A stretch of DNA of 64,000 nucleotides, taken from positions 1 through 64,000 of the forward strand of contig SSNU01000199.1 in the NCBI GenBank assembly GCA_012064415.1, read 5' to 3'. Position numbers and translations under genes: made by a program. This DNA is from Gyrodactylus bullatarudis (lineage: Eukaryota > Platyhelminthes > Monogenea > Gyrodactylidea > Gyrodactylidae). Position 1 is the first letter of the stretch; every line of letters starts with the position of its first letter. Under the pieces are notes generated by a model. That model did not search any database. It was not told the origin of the DNA and saw only the letters and a program-made list of their open reading frames with translations. Shown here one piece after another: positions 1 through 13,100 of this stretch.

Positions 1-829
1 CATACGCATTAATTACAGAATGGGTACATAGAAAGTCTCTCAAGGGTTTGAGAACGTCTGCGAGCCATTGAACTAATCCGTGCTGGGGGCTGGGTGTCAT
101 ATCGAGGATTGGTCTGAATTTCAGGTCCTCAGTGCCTTTGTGGACTTTGGGGAGCAGGTAGAGTAAACAGGTTCCGGGTCCTTTTGGGCGAATGTTACGG
201 GCTGTAATTGGGGAAATGATTAGCTTCTCCGAGAGCGAGTCGATCTTCTTGTTGACTGATATAAAGAAGTTCCTGGCCCTCTTGTTAACATCGTTGCTGT
301 TCGTTTGTCTGAACATTTTGGGATTGCAAATGAGATCTCTACCTTTGCGGTGGTATTCTTCTGTATTGATAACTGCTATTCCAGTACCTTTGTCAAGTTC
401 GCATATCAATACGTCTGGGTTTTTCCGGAGTGCTGATAGAGCCTGGTAGTGGTCTGCAGTCAAGTAAGGGAAGTCTATTTTCCGTTGCTTGTATTGAACT
501 CTTGCGTCGTTGAGAACTGTATCAAAACGTTCACGGAGCTCCTTTGACGAAGCAGGTAGATTTTTCAGTTGTTGGTGGAACAATTCGAAGCCTAGATCTG
601 TTTCCAGGTTCAGGTTGCGTCTGTTTGGCACACAGAATTTTGGGCCTAAGCTAAGAACTTTTAGGGCGTCTTTTGATAATGTGATGTGACTGAGGTTATA
701 TACAAATTTTTCTGGATTGTCTGGGAATGAGATGTCCTCGGGTCTGGTTGCGATACTTTTGTTGAGGGAGTTGGACATGGTTGTAGCTCGTTTGTTGCTT
801 ACTAGATCTACATCTACAGCTTTTATTCA
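1..829 (-). mobile_element. Penelope-like element, 5' half of reverse transcriptase ORF (partial at window edge)
   Basis: The minus strand is open from the left edge up to 829, with the first ATG at 776-778. The product carries LPKVHKGTEDLKFRPI followed by LDMTPSPQHGLVQWLAD, the first reverse-transcriptase fingers/palm blocks typical of Penelope-like elements, preceded by about 150 residues of PLE N-terminal region including ELDKGTGIAVIN. No stop or frameshift is seen in 259 codons, so this copy could be young. The leader upstream of the ATG (about 805-890) has a GTCATGCT-then-GTGAATAAA arrangement that recurs at 20.4 and 40.3 kb. The catalytic palm and GIY-YIG endonuclease would lie left of the window. 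PLEs copy themselves by target-primed reverse transcription. Family call is solid; intactness cannot be judged. Confidence 0.85.
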
Positions 830-947
830 CCCAAATAACTTCGTCGTTCTAACCACCAGCATGACCATTAGTCAGCATCCACTGAAAATCTCATCTGAAA
901 ATTACAATTTTTAAATACGCGCCAACAAATTTTGAATGGATTTTACT

Positions 948-3300
948 ACGATAATTGTAAAATTCACGTTTTAGAGCAATCTGTATGACTTTTTGGGTGG
1001 GAATTATTCTGATAGTTATTTAAAAACCCTTCGCTACATATCCTCATCCTTTTCTGAAAATTTTATTGCGTTTAAAAGAATTTTTGGAAAATGAGACTTA
1101 TGGGTATCAGAACGATAAAATTTTTGAACTTAGTTAATAAAAATCATCTTTTCTGTATAAAAACATCCAAATTAGCAAATCGCCCGAAAAGTTGTTCGGG
1201 AAAAAAATATTTTTTACTGAGCTGCTAACTCGTACTTATATTATTGACAATTTCATCAAGCCTATACGAGTTTTTCCAGATTTTTCGTTTCTAAATGTGT
1301 CATTTATAAAAGAAAGAGAACTATAGAAATGAATAATAGATGGAAAAATAAATATTCTCTCTCGAATATTCCTGAACTCAATGGAGCTTTTCTCAATTGA
1401 GGAAAATCTTTTACACGATTGCAAGTTTCACCTCTACTAGAGGTCCTCTAGTAAACAGATTGATTAAGTTTTTTCCTCAGGTTTCATATTTTACGTCAAA
1501 CTCTGCACATGATAGTTACTAAATAGTGTAGTACGTTCTGGGTTAATGATTCCCCCTTGATCGATGATCAGTTTTCGTCATTCAAAATCTAAAATCTCTA
1601 ATTTATCTAATATTTACCATCTTCCATTTGAAAGCGTTTAAAAATGATTTTTTTGAAATAAATTAAAAATAGCAATTTAGATACGCATTTTATTTGGTTT
1701 AATTTAAATTTTGGTGTAAATTCAAAACTTGATTTTAATAAGGATGAATTAGAAATCAAAGCTCATTTTTTGTATCAAAATCAAATGCTTTTACAAATTT
1801 TTAATAAAAATCATATGATCTGGATTTCAAGATCTAATAACTTGAAATTTGATTTTCTTGTTGATCAAAGTCATTGAAAATCTATTCCATTTCGAATTTT
1901 TTACCCGTTCTGTATAAATACAAAAATAAAACGAAGAATTTTTTTTGTTTTTCCATAGCTAAAATTTCAAGAAAAGAAGAAGTGGGAAAAGAAAATATTT
2001 TCCTCATGAAAAATCAATTTTCTTCTTATCAGAACGCATTGCTCAAACTTTATAAAATTTCATTCACCTATGAAGGTGGATAATTATGGTTAGAGAGAAA
2101 GGGGAAAATTTATCCTTATTACATCATAAGTTTTTGCATTTAGTAGTTCATTGTATTGATATTTCTTTTATGCTTGAATGGGAAGGGAATTATGTGATGA
2201 TCACTGATCATAGATCACATTCACATATCACTTTTTGAATTATTCATTAAGTACATTTCTGATAAATAGTGAGAGTAGCGTAAGATTCGCATATTGATCT
2301 ACACATATTTCCCTAGATGTAGTATATAGCAGTATACAATAATCACACCGTGTATCATGTTGAGCCTTAAATGTATGTACGTATGAATATATTGTACATA
2401 TAGACTGGGTATGTACTGTACAGAAAGTACTATAATCGCCTTCTATAATATACATTATAAATATATATTTATAAATCTTGTATGTGGAATGGATAGATTA
2501 AAGGTAGGATCAAGAAATTCATTCATTTTATCCTAGATCATCATGATTCACATTCAACTGGAATATGATCAACTGTGTAAATCGATTAGATCAAAGAGAT
2601 CATAAAAATATGACATGATTTAAGGAATGCCTCTTTAGTAGTTTTTCCCTTTTTTGATGGTTTATAAATTTGATCATGACTAATTTAGAGCTCGTCACCC
2701 AAGTGAGAAATTGCTATTTTTAATTATTTCACAGATTTTTTAAATTTATTTGATTTTGCTCATTAACAACCTCAAATAGTCATAACACAGGTGATCTAAT
2801 TAATCTAATTAATTAAAATATTTTGATTGGAAAGAATAAACCACTTCTTCTGAGTCATGGTACAATAATAAAGTATACTTTTACGTGTTTACTTTTGAGT
2901 AACTACGTGAGTTATTTTAAGTAATTGTATGAGCATCAGAAATAATCGTCATACAATTGATCAAATGTATACCTTTTATTTAACACAATATTGATAATCA
3001 GAATCATGAGAATGATTATAATTATTGAATATACATTGTATATTATATACCACTTGTAAACAATAATATCCATTTGAAACTACTCTTTCGGTTCGAGAGT
3101 TTCGAAACGAAACGAATTTATTACTCAGAAATTAATTCATGGAAGAAATTGATTTTAACACCTGCTTAAAATTTCCAGTTAGCTTAGCTATAAACTTTAT
3201 GATATGGTAGTTACCTAAATTAGGTAACCTAATTCAGTGTTTATTTGACCAATAATATTCAATTTAAAAATCGACAAATCAGAGCCTCATTGAAATAACT
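948..3300. other. Non-coding AT-rich stretch
   Basis: No exon-like coding signal was found on either strand. It contains short A/T-rich simple sequence and scattered palindromes such as the one around 2190-2230 (GATCACTGATC-like). Open frames at 1236-1424, 1874-2083 and 2240-2455 have no recognisable domain or splice context and are treated as chance. Confidence 0.5.
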
Positions 3301-3326
3301 ACAGAAACTTATACGTGAAGTTCGCC

Positions 3327-3743
3327 ATGATGAAACAATTTTGCGCACCTACCTTATCGATGACTCAAGTTCATTGCTATGTACAATTGATTTTATTGCT
3401 TTATATTGCAACGTTAATGTCTACTCAGGATAACATGGGTGAGAGGATTGAAGCGAAAAAAGAAAGCCTTCTAGGAGATACTCATGTAATTGAGGACCAA
3501 GAATCAGAATTGTACAGAAAATTAGAACAAAAAGCCCAAGAATACATTAGAGAACATCATGGAATGGATATGAAAATTTTGAGTATGGTCTGGCAACCAA
3601 TACCAAAATATTTCTATAGGATTAAATTAACATATAGACAATCTGAAGAAGAGGAAGTTGAATGTTTGATTGGTCTTCCAAGTGATTTCAGCATTATTGA
3701 AGAGATTACATGTGAGAAAAAAAGAATCCAGCTAGATGAATAA
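3327..3743 (+). CDS. Small secreted protein, possibly cystatin-like
   Basis: Single-exon ORF of about 138 codons; the first ATG is at 3327 and a second follows at 3330. A hydrophobic segment around residues 18-33 (VQLILLLYIATLM) looks like a signal peptide or anchor. The mature part is charged, starts with an amphipathic helix rich in Glu/Lys (ELYRKLEQKAQEYIREHHG), then a strand-rich region with WQPIPKYFYRIKL and two cysteines about 16 residues apart near the end (VECLIG and ITCEKK). A helix followed by a Q-x-x-x-x loop and C-terminal disulphide resembles the cystatin fold of cysteine-protease inhibitors, but the diagnostic QxVxG is not exact. It lies 450 bp upstream of the FAAH gene on the same strand. 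The alternative is a lineage-specific secreted protein. Confidence 0.45.
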   Translation: MMKQFCAPTLSMTQVHCYVQLILLLYIATLMSTQDNMGERIEAKKESLLGDTHVIEDQESELYRKLEQKAQEYIREHHGMDMKILSMVWQPIPKYFYRIKLTYRQSEEEEVECLIGLPSDFSIIEEITCEKKRIQLDE

Positions 3744-4191
3744 TTTTGACAAGAATTTCAACTCAAAAGCCAATATTATTATTGAATGAATAAAATATGA
3801 TGTGTAAAATTTCAGTGAACTGATGCAAGTCAAAAACAGAAAATATATGTGACAATTTCAGTTATTTTCATAATAAAAATATCATAGAATACTTGGTTGA
3901 AAGACTTTCGATGAAAGTTTATGAATTCAGAATTCAACCGTTTGAATTATAGTAAGAGTCGTGCTCATTAAAAGTTTTACGATTGAATATTTAAATCTCT
4001 TCGATATACATTTTTAATACTATTTTGAATTTGAATTACTAATTTTAATATTATTTAATATTTATTATTAAATATTATTTAAAATATTATATTTTGAAGT
4101 TGATAATACTATGTGAATGATTTATGCTAGCTGCTATTAATAAATTAATCACAAGATAATCATAAAATCTTCTGAATAATATTCAGTGAAT

Positions 4192-7100
4192 ATGAAGCTA
4201 CTTTATAAATATTTACCGGTATTTTTCTTGGTTCCCATTTGCTTTTTGATAAACAAGAAAATTCAGGATTACCGTACCAAATTTAGCTTGAGAGCAATGC
4301 ATAAAATTGCTCTTGATCGAAGAAAGGAAAACAAGAGGCGAATGAAAAATTATCTTGACAACCATGAATTGGTAAGGCATTTTCTAATTAGATTTCAGTC
4401 AACAGAAAGCTTCCATAAAATAACTTCCTTGAATATCTTTGACTTGATCCGTTTAATTGACAATAATGAGCTTAAACCTTCAAAAGTTATGTTGGCATTT
4501 CTCAAGAAAGCTCACTTTGTCTCATCCAAGTACAATTGTGTTGTCGAATATCCTCCTCCAAAAGTGAGATGAGATTAATCTTGATTCTAGTGAAGGTAAA
4601 TGAAATAAAATTTGATGGACCTTTGAGAGGAATCCCTGTCAGCGTTAAGGAGTGCTTTCCCATTAAGAATACTTTTTCCTATTTAGGCTGTGCTATGAAT
4701 GTCAGTGATGATGCTCCTGATGAAGACTGTGGTCCAATCAAGCTAATAAAGCATCTTGGTGGAATTCCTTTTGTTAAAACTTTGGTTCCTCAGACAATGA
4801 TGAGTGTATTATCATCAAATCCAATAGATGGAGTCTGTCTTAATCCTCTTGATTTGAAACGCAGTCCCGGTGGCTCTAGTTCAGGTGAGGCATCTTTGAT
4901 TGCAGCTGGTGGTTCAATTCTTGGTTTCGGAACTGATATTGGAGGTAGTATTCGAATTCCCTGTGCTTTCTGTGGAATTGTTGGATTCAAGCCAACATTT
5001 GGCCGTTTAACTACAAAGAAATTTTCTAATACGTTGAAGCCTTTAGTTTCTTCCTCCTGGGGTCCGATGGCTAGAAATGTCAAAACAGTAAAGTTTGTAA
5101 TGCGAGAACTGTTCAATTCAGAATATCAACAGATTATTGATCCAACAATTCCTTTTGTACCTTATAATGATGCTTTAGACTATTCTAAACTCACTTTTGG
5201 GATTATTTACGATGATTCATACAATGCAGTAATGCCTGGAATTTATAGAGCGCTTAGTCAAGTTCGTAAAAAGCTTGAAGCGAGTGGAAATTCAGTCGTT
5301 GATTTCAAGTTACCCTTTACAGGGAATCATTGGTACAAGGCATATCTGAAAGCAGTCATGGCTGATGGTGGTAAACGATTACTGTCCCTTCTGAAATATG
5401 ACTACCAAGAACGTACCATACACACGTGGATCAAGTATTTGGAACAATTTCAGTTAACTAAGGAAATAAAAAAAATTAAATACCGTTGGGTGAGTTTTCA
5501 ATTCTATTATTACTCCTTAAACATCATTTTTAGTTAGCCTATCTGATCATATACCATACAAAATCAGATTTAAGCAGATTAAAGTTCAGTGAAAAATCAC
5601 TTTTGAATAACACAAATTCATACCATACATCGGTGGAAAGAACGTTAAAATTGTTGCTAATTTTGAAAGAAAATTTCACTATTTTTCAACTTTACTCGAA
5701 ATTTCAAATGGTTTTCGAGCATGGAAAAAACTTTAAAAAATGTCTATCACGTGTGAAATTTTCCGTTCTTTTTAATGGTTTAAACTTGATATAGATAAAT
5801 CTGTTTCCTTCTTTTAAAATTCAACTCAGATCTTTAATTTTAAATAAAAAAAGATTCACGAGTTTATGTCCAGATAAGAATAGTCAATATAAAATTAGAA
5901 TAAATAAGCGTCAAAATGGATTCTACTGGATGTTGTTTATTATCATGAACATACATGTTCTGATGTAATATATATTTTACGTTCAATGTGTACACTCCTT
6001 ACAGTGTGTACTGTGAGCGGGATCTCACAAGCATTCTGTAAAGACTGACAATCAACACTTACAGTACACTGACTGTCAGTGTATACCTTTCTTATTATTA
6101 TTTATCCCTCAAATTCTAACCAACTTTAAGTGAATATAAGATTTACAAATTAAAATATTTTCAGTAAATTCTTTTTGCTATATTGTTCTACAAGAAATAA
6201 GTTTTCTCACAGTCAAAAAATTTTCCTGGTAGCTTCAAAAATAAGGAAGTTATGAAGATTTGAAAAATACAGGTTTACGATAACAATTTTGTTTATGAAA
6301 CTTCATTTATTCAAGTTTTACAGTAGCATAAAAAACGAATAAAGTGGAATTTCAAGTGTTTTGTCACACCTAAAATTTTTGACTTCTTCAATATGCCTAA
6401 AGATCATCGAAAACTTATTTCCACTAGAAAAATTATTCTATGAACTAAATTTCGATTGAATGGTTCATTTACAAAGTACTCGAACTCAGGGTCGAAAGTT
6501 TTGTATTTTTGAAGTATTTTAGATACTTAATTATTTGTTAAAGTTTTATTAAGGAACACATAATATCTTTGTAATAGACCACTCATATATTTTAGAATTG
6601 GTTCTTTCTATTGGAACCTCAAGATTTTTAAACCAATAGAAATTTAGTTCGAGTTTGATAAATATTCCTCAGGGTTGAAGGATATCATTACTCTAATTTT
6701 ATTACCTTCATAATGGATCAAGAATTCAATGCAATAGTTTCTTCTATGATTAAAAACGCAAATTCTCACAGATTTGATGACAATGGTTATGATGAATTCA
6801 TCTCTAGAGTTAAGGCTTCCAAGTTGCCAAACAAAACAGACAAGAACCTGTATAAATTGTTTAGCAAATATGACATAGAAGTAATCGATCAACAAGAAAG
6901 AGTTATCCGAAAGCGCAATACATCAACGGATAATCTTCAAATTTTTGTTCGGGACAGTGAGCTATTTGAAATATTAGACCAGACGCACAAGAACCATGGC
7001 CATTGTCGTCTCAATCGGAGGTATATCAATATCTCTAAAGAGGTAATCAACGTGTATTTGAATGTCTCAACTGTGCCAAAAATAAGTCATCAAAACGAAA

Positions 7101-10100
7101 AGGACTCGTGACAAATCCAATTGTATCAACGGCTTTCAATCAAAGATGTCAAATTGATTTGATAGACTATCAATCAAATCCAGACCGTGATTACAAATTT
7201 TTTTTGGTTATTCAAGATCATCTTACCAAATTTGTAATTTTAGAACCCTTGAAATCCAAGGCAGCAGCTGAAGTATTCGAACATCTTGTGAAGATATTTT
7301 TACGCAATGGTTGTCCAAGAATACTCAAGTCCGACAATGGCAGAGAATTTAAGAATAGTTTAATAAGAAGTCTCAATCAAGCGCCTCAAAACTTCAATCG
7401 CCTTATCACATGGTCAAGGTATGATGAGATGCGATTGTACAACAGGATGCACTTCAAACCGATGCAAGTGTCTCAAGAATGGCGTTCTCTGTAATTCAAA
7501 TGCCATAAAAGCATTACATGCCGAAATAAGCACGATATCGTCTAATCTAATTCGTTTTTAGAGACCAAATTTTTAATAAAATATTTTTTATTGTTATCGT
7601 AAACCTGTATTTTTCAAAACTTCCTTATTTTTGAAGCTATCAGGAAAATTTTTTGACTGTGAGAAAACTTATTTCTTGTAGAACAATATAGCAAAAAGAA
7701 TTTACTGAAAATATTTTAATTTGTAAATCTTAAATTCACTTAAAGTTGGTTAGAATTTGAGGGATAAATAATAATAAGAAAGGGGGTCTCATAAGAAACG
7801 GTCAATGTGTAGTACACATTGTGTACACTCAGTATACACTCGGACATTTAGACCGTCAGTGTATACACTGTACGGAGTGTACACATTGAACGTAACATAT
7901 ATGTTACCGTGAAAATGGGAAATCAGTGAATGGACGATAATCACTAGTGAAAATGGGAAATCGTTTATTTTCCCGGAAAAATGGTAAATATTTACCCTTT
8001 TCACTGAGTTTTCACTGAAACCTTCACCGTGAAAATGGGAAATCAGGGAATGGACAATAATCACTAGAGAAAATGGGAAATACTTACCCTTTTCACTGAC
8101 CAATAACTTAAATCCACACCGTGAAAATGGGAAATCAGTAAATAGACGATAATCACTAGGGAAATGCGAATTAAAATCAACAAAGAGATTCGATATCTTT
8201 AGATAAGGCTCGTTTCTTTTTCTAGTCATACTTTTTTCAACCAATAAGAAAGATATTGTGCTTATTCACAATTTTTTTCTTCCATCATTCATTAAAATTT
8301 TCATCATGGAAGACAACGTATTCGTCTCCCGAGAGGAATATAATACTTACTTATCAAATCTTTCAAATTCTAATTCAACTTCGCTTTTGACACGAAAAGA
8401 GGCTGAAGGTATTAAGCAACGTGTTAATTTACTCAAATCAAAAGTCCTTGTAAAGACCCCTTCAGACTTCAAGCTATTGAAGAAATACGACACTAAAATT
8501 ATAAATGGTATCGACACCTTGATTTCAGCACACGGATCCGAAATAAAAAAATTCGCTGTTGTTGAAGATCTTTACGAAATTCTTTTGTCTGTTCATAGAA
8601 AAATTGGTCATGGCGGTAGAGATAGAATGAAGTATGAGATCGATTCTATCTGGGCAAACATAACTTATGCTCAAATTCAAAAATTCGTTTATATGTGCTC
8701 AAGCTGTCAGAGACTTAAATCAGCAAGAAATAAAACACTAGTTTCCAAGCCAATAATATCTAAAGAGTTTAATTCAAGGGCTCAAGTCGACTTGATAGAT
8801 TTTCAGTCTAATCCTGATGGAAACTATAAATTTATTCTAGTTTATCAGGACCATCTCACAAAGTTTGTAAATATCTATGCAATTGAAAACAAAAAGGCCC
8901 AAACTGTTGCAGATGTTTTACAAAGAATATTTGTCTCTTTTGGTGCTCCTGATATTTTGCAAAGTGACAACGGCCGAGAATTTGTCAACGGAATCATTGA
9001 ATCTCTTAAAATTACCTGGCCAGATCTCAAAATAATCCATGGCACTCCAAGACATAGTCAATCACAAGGAAGTGTTGAAAGGGCCAATCAGGACATACAA
9101 AAGATTTTGAGTTCTTGGATGATAGATAATAATACGAAAGAATGGTCCAAAGGTATTATTCATGTTCAAATGTGCAAGAACTTGGCCCTTCATAGTGGAA
9201 TTAAGATGAGTCCTTTCGAAGCAGTCTTCGGAAAAAGAATGTTGACTAATCAGTTAATTGGGGATCCAGAAGAAATTGTTGAGCTCGAGTGCAAAAATGA
9301 GAACCAAATAGAAGAGTGTGAATTCCAAGATCTTGAATTATCAAACATTTTAGAACAATCTCAGGCTTTGATCCATAATAAGAGAGTAATTTGTCTGAGC
9401 AATATTGAAAAGCAGGCATCTAAAATGTTGAAACAGTCTGAAAGAAAAACTTGCATTCCGGAAATTGGTGAAAATGTAAAGATAACAATCCCTTATGTTG
9501 ATCGAGGAAAAGGTGATCCAAGATCTATTATTGGAATCATCGTAGAAAAAAAAGATTCTCTATATCGGATTGGCACTGCAGAAGGAACTCTAAACCAAAT
9601 GCTATCCCTCACACAATTTGAAGTACTACAAGAAAAATTCTTAACACTATCTGATGTTAAGGCTGATATCCTTCCATTGAGAACTCTAAATTCAAAACAC
9701 TCACTATGCGGAGGACAAGGATTCATCAAATGTAATTGTGTCAAAAAATGTGAATCGAATTCTTGCAAGTGTAAGAAAAATCATTTACTGTGTAACTCAA
9801 GATGTCGCCACGCTTTACCTTGCAATAACAAAGATTGACTATTATAGCTTTATTTTTATATTGTTTCAATAAAAAACTGAAATTGTTGATGAAAATTATT
9901 CTATTTTTTTTATTGATTAGGATTCCTAATTTAGGAATGAAAATCCCACATACTCGGCCTGTTAGAATTTTTTAAATCTAAAATAAGTTAAAAAGTGCAC
10001 AGCGTATTTCAATAAAGCACTGAGCTAATCAATCTAAAGATATCGAATCTCTTTGTTGATTTTAATTCGCATTTCCCTAGTGATTATCGTCTATTTACTG

Positions 10101-13100
10101 ATTTCCCATTTTCACGGTGAAGGTTTCAGTGAAAACTCAGTGAAAAGGGTAAATATTTACCATTTTTCCGGGAAAATAAACGATTTCCCATTTTCACTAG
10201 TGATTATCGTCCATTCACTGATTTCCCATTTTCACGGTAACATATATATTGGAAAAAAACTGGGCTAATCAATGGGAAATTTACCCCTCTAGTTTTAAAG
10301 TAATTTATCCGAATGACAAAGAGACTAAGGAAACTCACCGCAAGGGATTCATTTTCTTGTCATCGATAATAAAAAGACCAACACGATTCCAAGTAAACTT
10401 TGAGTGAGGGCAACAATTCTCTAATTTAACCAAAAGCTGATTTAAATGAGAAAAGATGCAAACATAAACAGACTATAAGTAAAAAATATTTTTTCTACCA
10501 AAACAGTTAAACAAACAAGGCCTAACCAACCAAAAAAGTAAAATAAGTTTGTAAAACATAGTTTAACCCTTTCGATCCCATACGCTTATAAATTGAGATA
10601 GAGCTCTAATTTCAAAAGCAATGAGTCTTTGTTAAGCTGAAAGTTAACTGAAAAAATTATTTAGAAAAACAAATCATTGTTCCTCATAATAACACTGTTT
10701 TATATGACAAACATAACGGAAATTATCCTTCTCAGACAGACCATTTTAGGAGAATACCGCTTATTTAAAAATGTCAAGAACGAGTTAATTAGGTTTAGAT
10801 GGCATTAAGTAGCTGAACACTACCGATTCAGATTGCAGACAGTTTATAAATTTAATAGTGATTTATTTTTTAGAAGGCTCATAGAGTTATTGATCCATTG
10901 TAACGTAATTAATGACAAAACAATAATATGAAATTACTGAAATATCGATTTTTTGTAAATTTAGATTATAATTCATCGGATCAATCTCTAAATTGGGATT
11001 TTACTAAAAATATTAATAAAGTGTTGTCTGCTGCCTGACCATGTTGTCTGGCTTAAATTGAAATACTTGTAGAGATAAGAAAATACTAAGAGGAAATAGT
11101 ATACATTATAATGTAAGAAATAATTATTTCTTACCTGAGTTACTTTTATCACATGTTATTTTGGCAACTCATAATTATTCATGCAAGTCTCAGAAAATAA
11201 TTCATTTACCCCCCCCCCCCCACATTCGATAGGAAATATATTAATCTCATGTAATAAGCAAACATCTTAGCTCTGCCATTCGTTAAACACTAATTTTTAT
11301 AAAATTGCGTTTTTGTTTTAAAGTTTTTTTCGTAAACCTGACACTTTAATTGCATCATATTTCATCCATATCAATAATATCAATCCATAATTTGAGGTTT
11401 TTAAATTTTGGTTCAAAACTATGATTAAATTTTTTAACTAGATGAATCGGTATGATGTGGTTGAGAAACTTGAAGCACAAGAAGGCTTCCAGTCAATCAG
11501 GGATTACGAAGATCACGCTCTCCACATTAGTCATCTACGTGAATCATTTGCAAATGCCTTTCTTGAGGCTGGCATTGATGTTCTGATATGTCCAGTTATT
11601 GGACTAGCCACTTCTTGTCAAAATAATCCAAAGTTTAGTTTCACCCATCTTTTGACGTATGCAAATCTTTTCAATTTGATCAATTTCCCAGCTGGCAGTT
11701 TGCCATCCGGAGAAATTGTTATGAAAGAGGATTTCGAAAATCTTCTCAATAAGGAGTATTTCCACAAATTTACAGAGACCCCAATGACCAATTATAACCA
11801 AAATATTCTACTTGAAGTAAGTGCCATCGATTTTTTATATAAAGCTGATTGATATGAAGTTGTGAATTTTAAGCCAAATTCTTCTACCGTTTGAAGAAAA
11901 AATCTGAAAAATTTATTTTCAAGAAAAATATAGTCATTTCAAAATTTCGATTTCGCACCAAAATCTTATCCCAGGGCGGTCAAAATGCTATTTTTGATAT
12001 TTTGCTAAAATTTTCATAAGAATTATGATTATTATTATTATTATGACATTAGCGTTCTTAAATTTCAAAGATGTTTCCAAAAACTTTCTCAGAATGGACC
12101 AAAATAATCCTTATAATTATTCCTTTTAATATGATACAGAATTCCCATTAGAATCTCATTTATAATCGTTCTATATTAATTTCGAGTCTTTTCCCGTTTT
12201 GATGGGGTAAACCCTTTCGGTGCCGATGGACGTATATGTCCATTTTCCAATCTTTTTGAACCTTCATAACTTCACCAGTTTGATAGGTTTCTGAATCAAT
12301 TAAAGTTTAAATTGAAGCCCACAATGTAAACTTGCATTACAGTAGAAATGTTTTTGGCCAAATAACTTCATAGCTAAATTTTGGTTTTTATAAAAATTGG
12401 GAAATAGTCTCGGCAGAGAAAGGGTTAATTTATAATTATAAATGATTATTTTTTATGAATCTAAATTAGTAATGGAAAAGTACCAGCAAAATACAGTTCA
12501 CTAATATTTACCCTAGTATTTTCAAAGAATTGAATCATTTATAATTTTCTTTTCGTTGCTATGCATCCTATTGAAGACCAAACTAAAAATTGTATTCATT
12601 CTTCATCAATGTTGGGAATATTGAAAATAGCTTAAAGCCTACACACACTGGTCTGTCTGAGTCTATTTTTTTTCTGAAAATCTAGGTGTTGAGTAACAGA
12701 AAAATTGAAGCCATTTTTAAAAACTGACAGTTGAATAAATGCTATTCGCCAGATCTTATAAAGTTCTCTGAATTTTCATGTACAAATAAATCAAGTCGGT
12801 GTTTGGTCTGATGAGAACCGATGAAAATAGAGCTATATTGATCAAAAAGACTTGGTTTGTTCTTAATCCAATCCATATCAGTTATTTTGAGTTTTATAAG
12901 TATTTATTTTTATTTCCGTAAAAATAGATTTTTACGATAAAAATATTGTACTGTCATCATTCGGGTTTTTCATATAGAATTGAAAAATTCGAAATTAAAG
13001 CCTCATGCCCTTCCTGTCTAAGATGCCTAGTTATCGCTGTATCTTTCTTATAGTGATCGTTCCCTCTAGTTGACAACTTTCTGATTGTACGTCCTATATA

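Larger units (their letters stand above)
7898..10246 (+). mobile_element. Ginger-type DNA transposon 2, structurally complete, TATA target duplication
   Basis: Element 7902-10242 (2341 bp) flanked by TATA at 7898-7901 and 10243-10246. Both tips read TGTTACCGTGAAAATGGG inward. The left inverted repeat spans about 7902-8203, the right about 10032-10242; the left arm is longer because it holds an extra copy of a roughly 95-bp block. A full-length integrase ORF (8306-9838) with an AATAAA just after it fills the middle. It abuts element 1 exactly: the TATA at 7898 is the right duplication of element 1 and the left duplication of element 2, so element 2 inserted into the target duplication of element 1. 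Ends, ORF and duplication look intact, so recent activity is plausible. Confidence 0.85.

Noticed and set aside
192..449. Plus-strand ORF at the left edge
   Set aside because: It is the antisense shadow of the PLE reverse-transcriptase frame.
4536..4600. FAAH as a frameshifted pseudogene
   Set aside because: A 32-nt GT-AG intron restores the frame, and other short introns of this size occur in the window.
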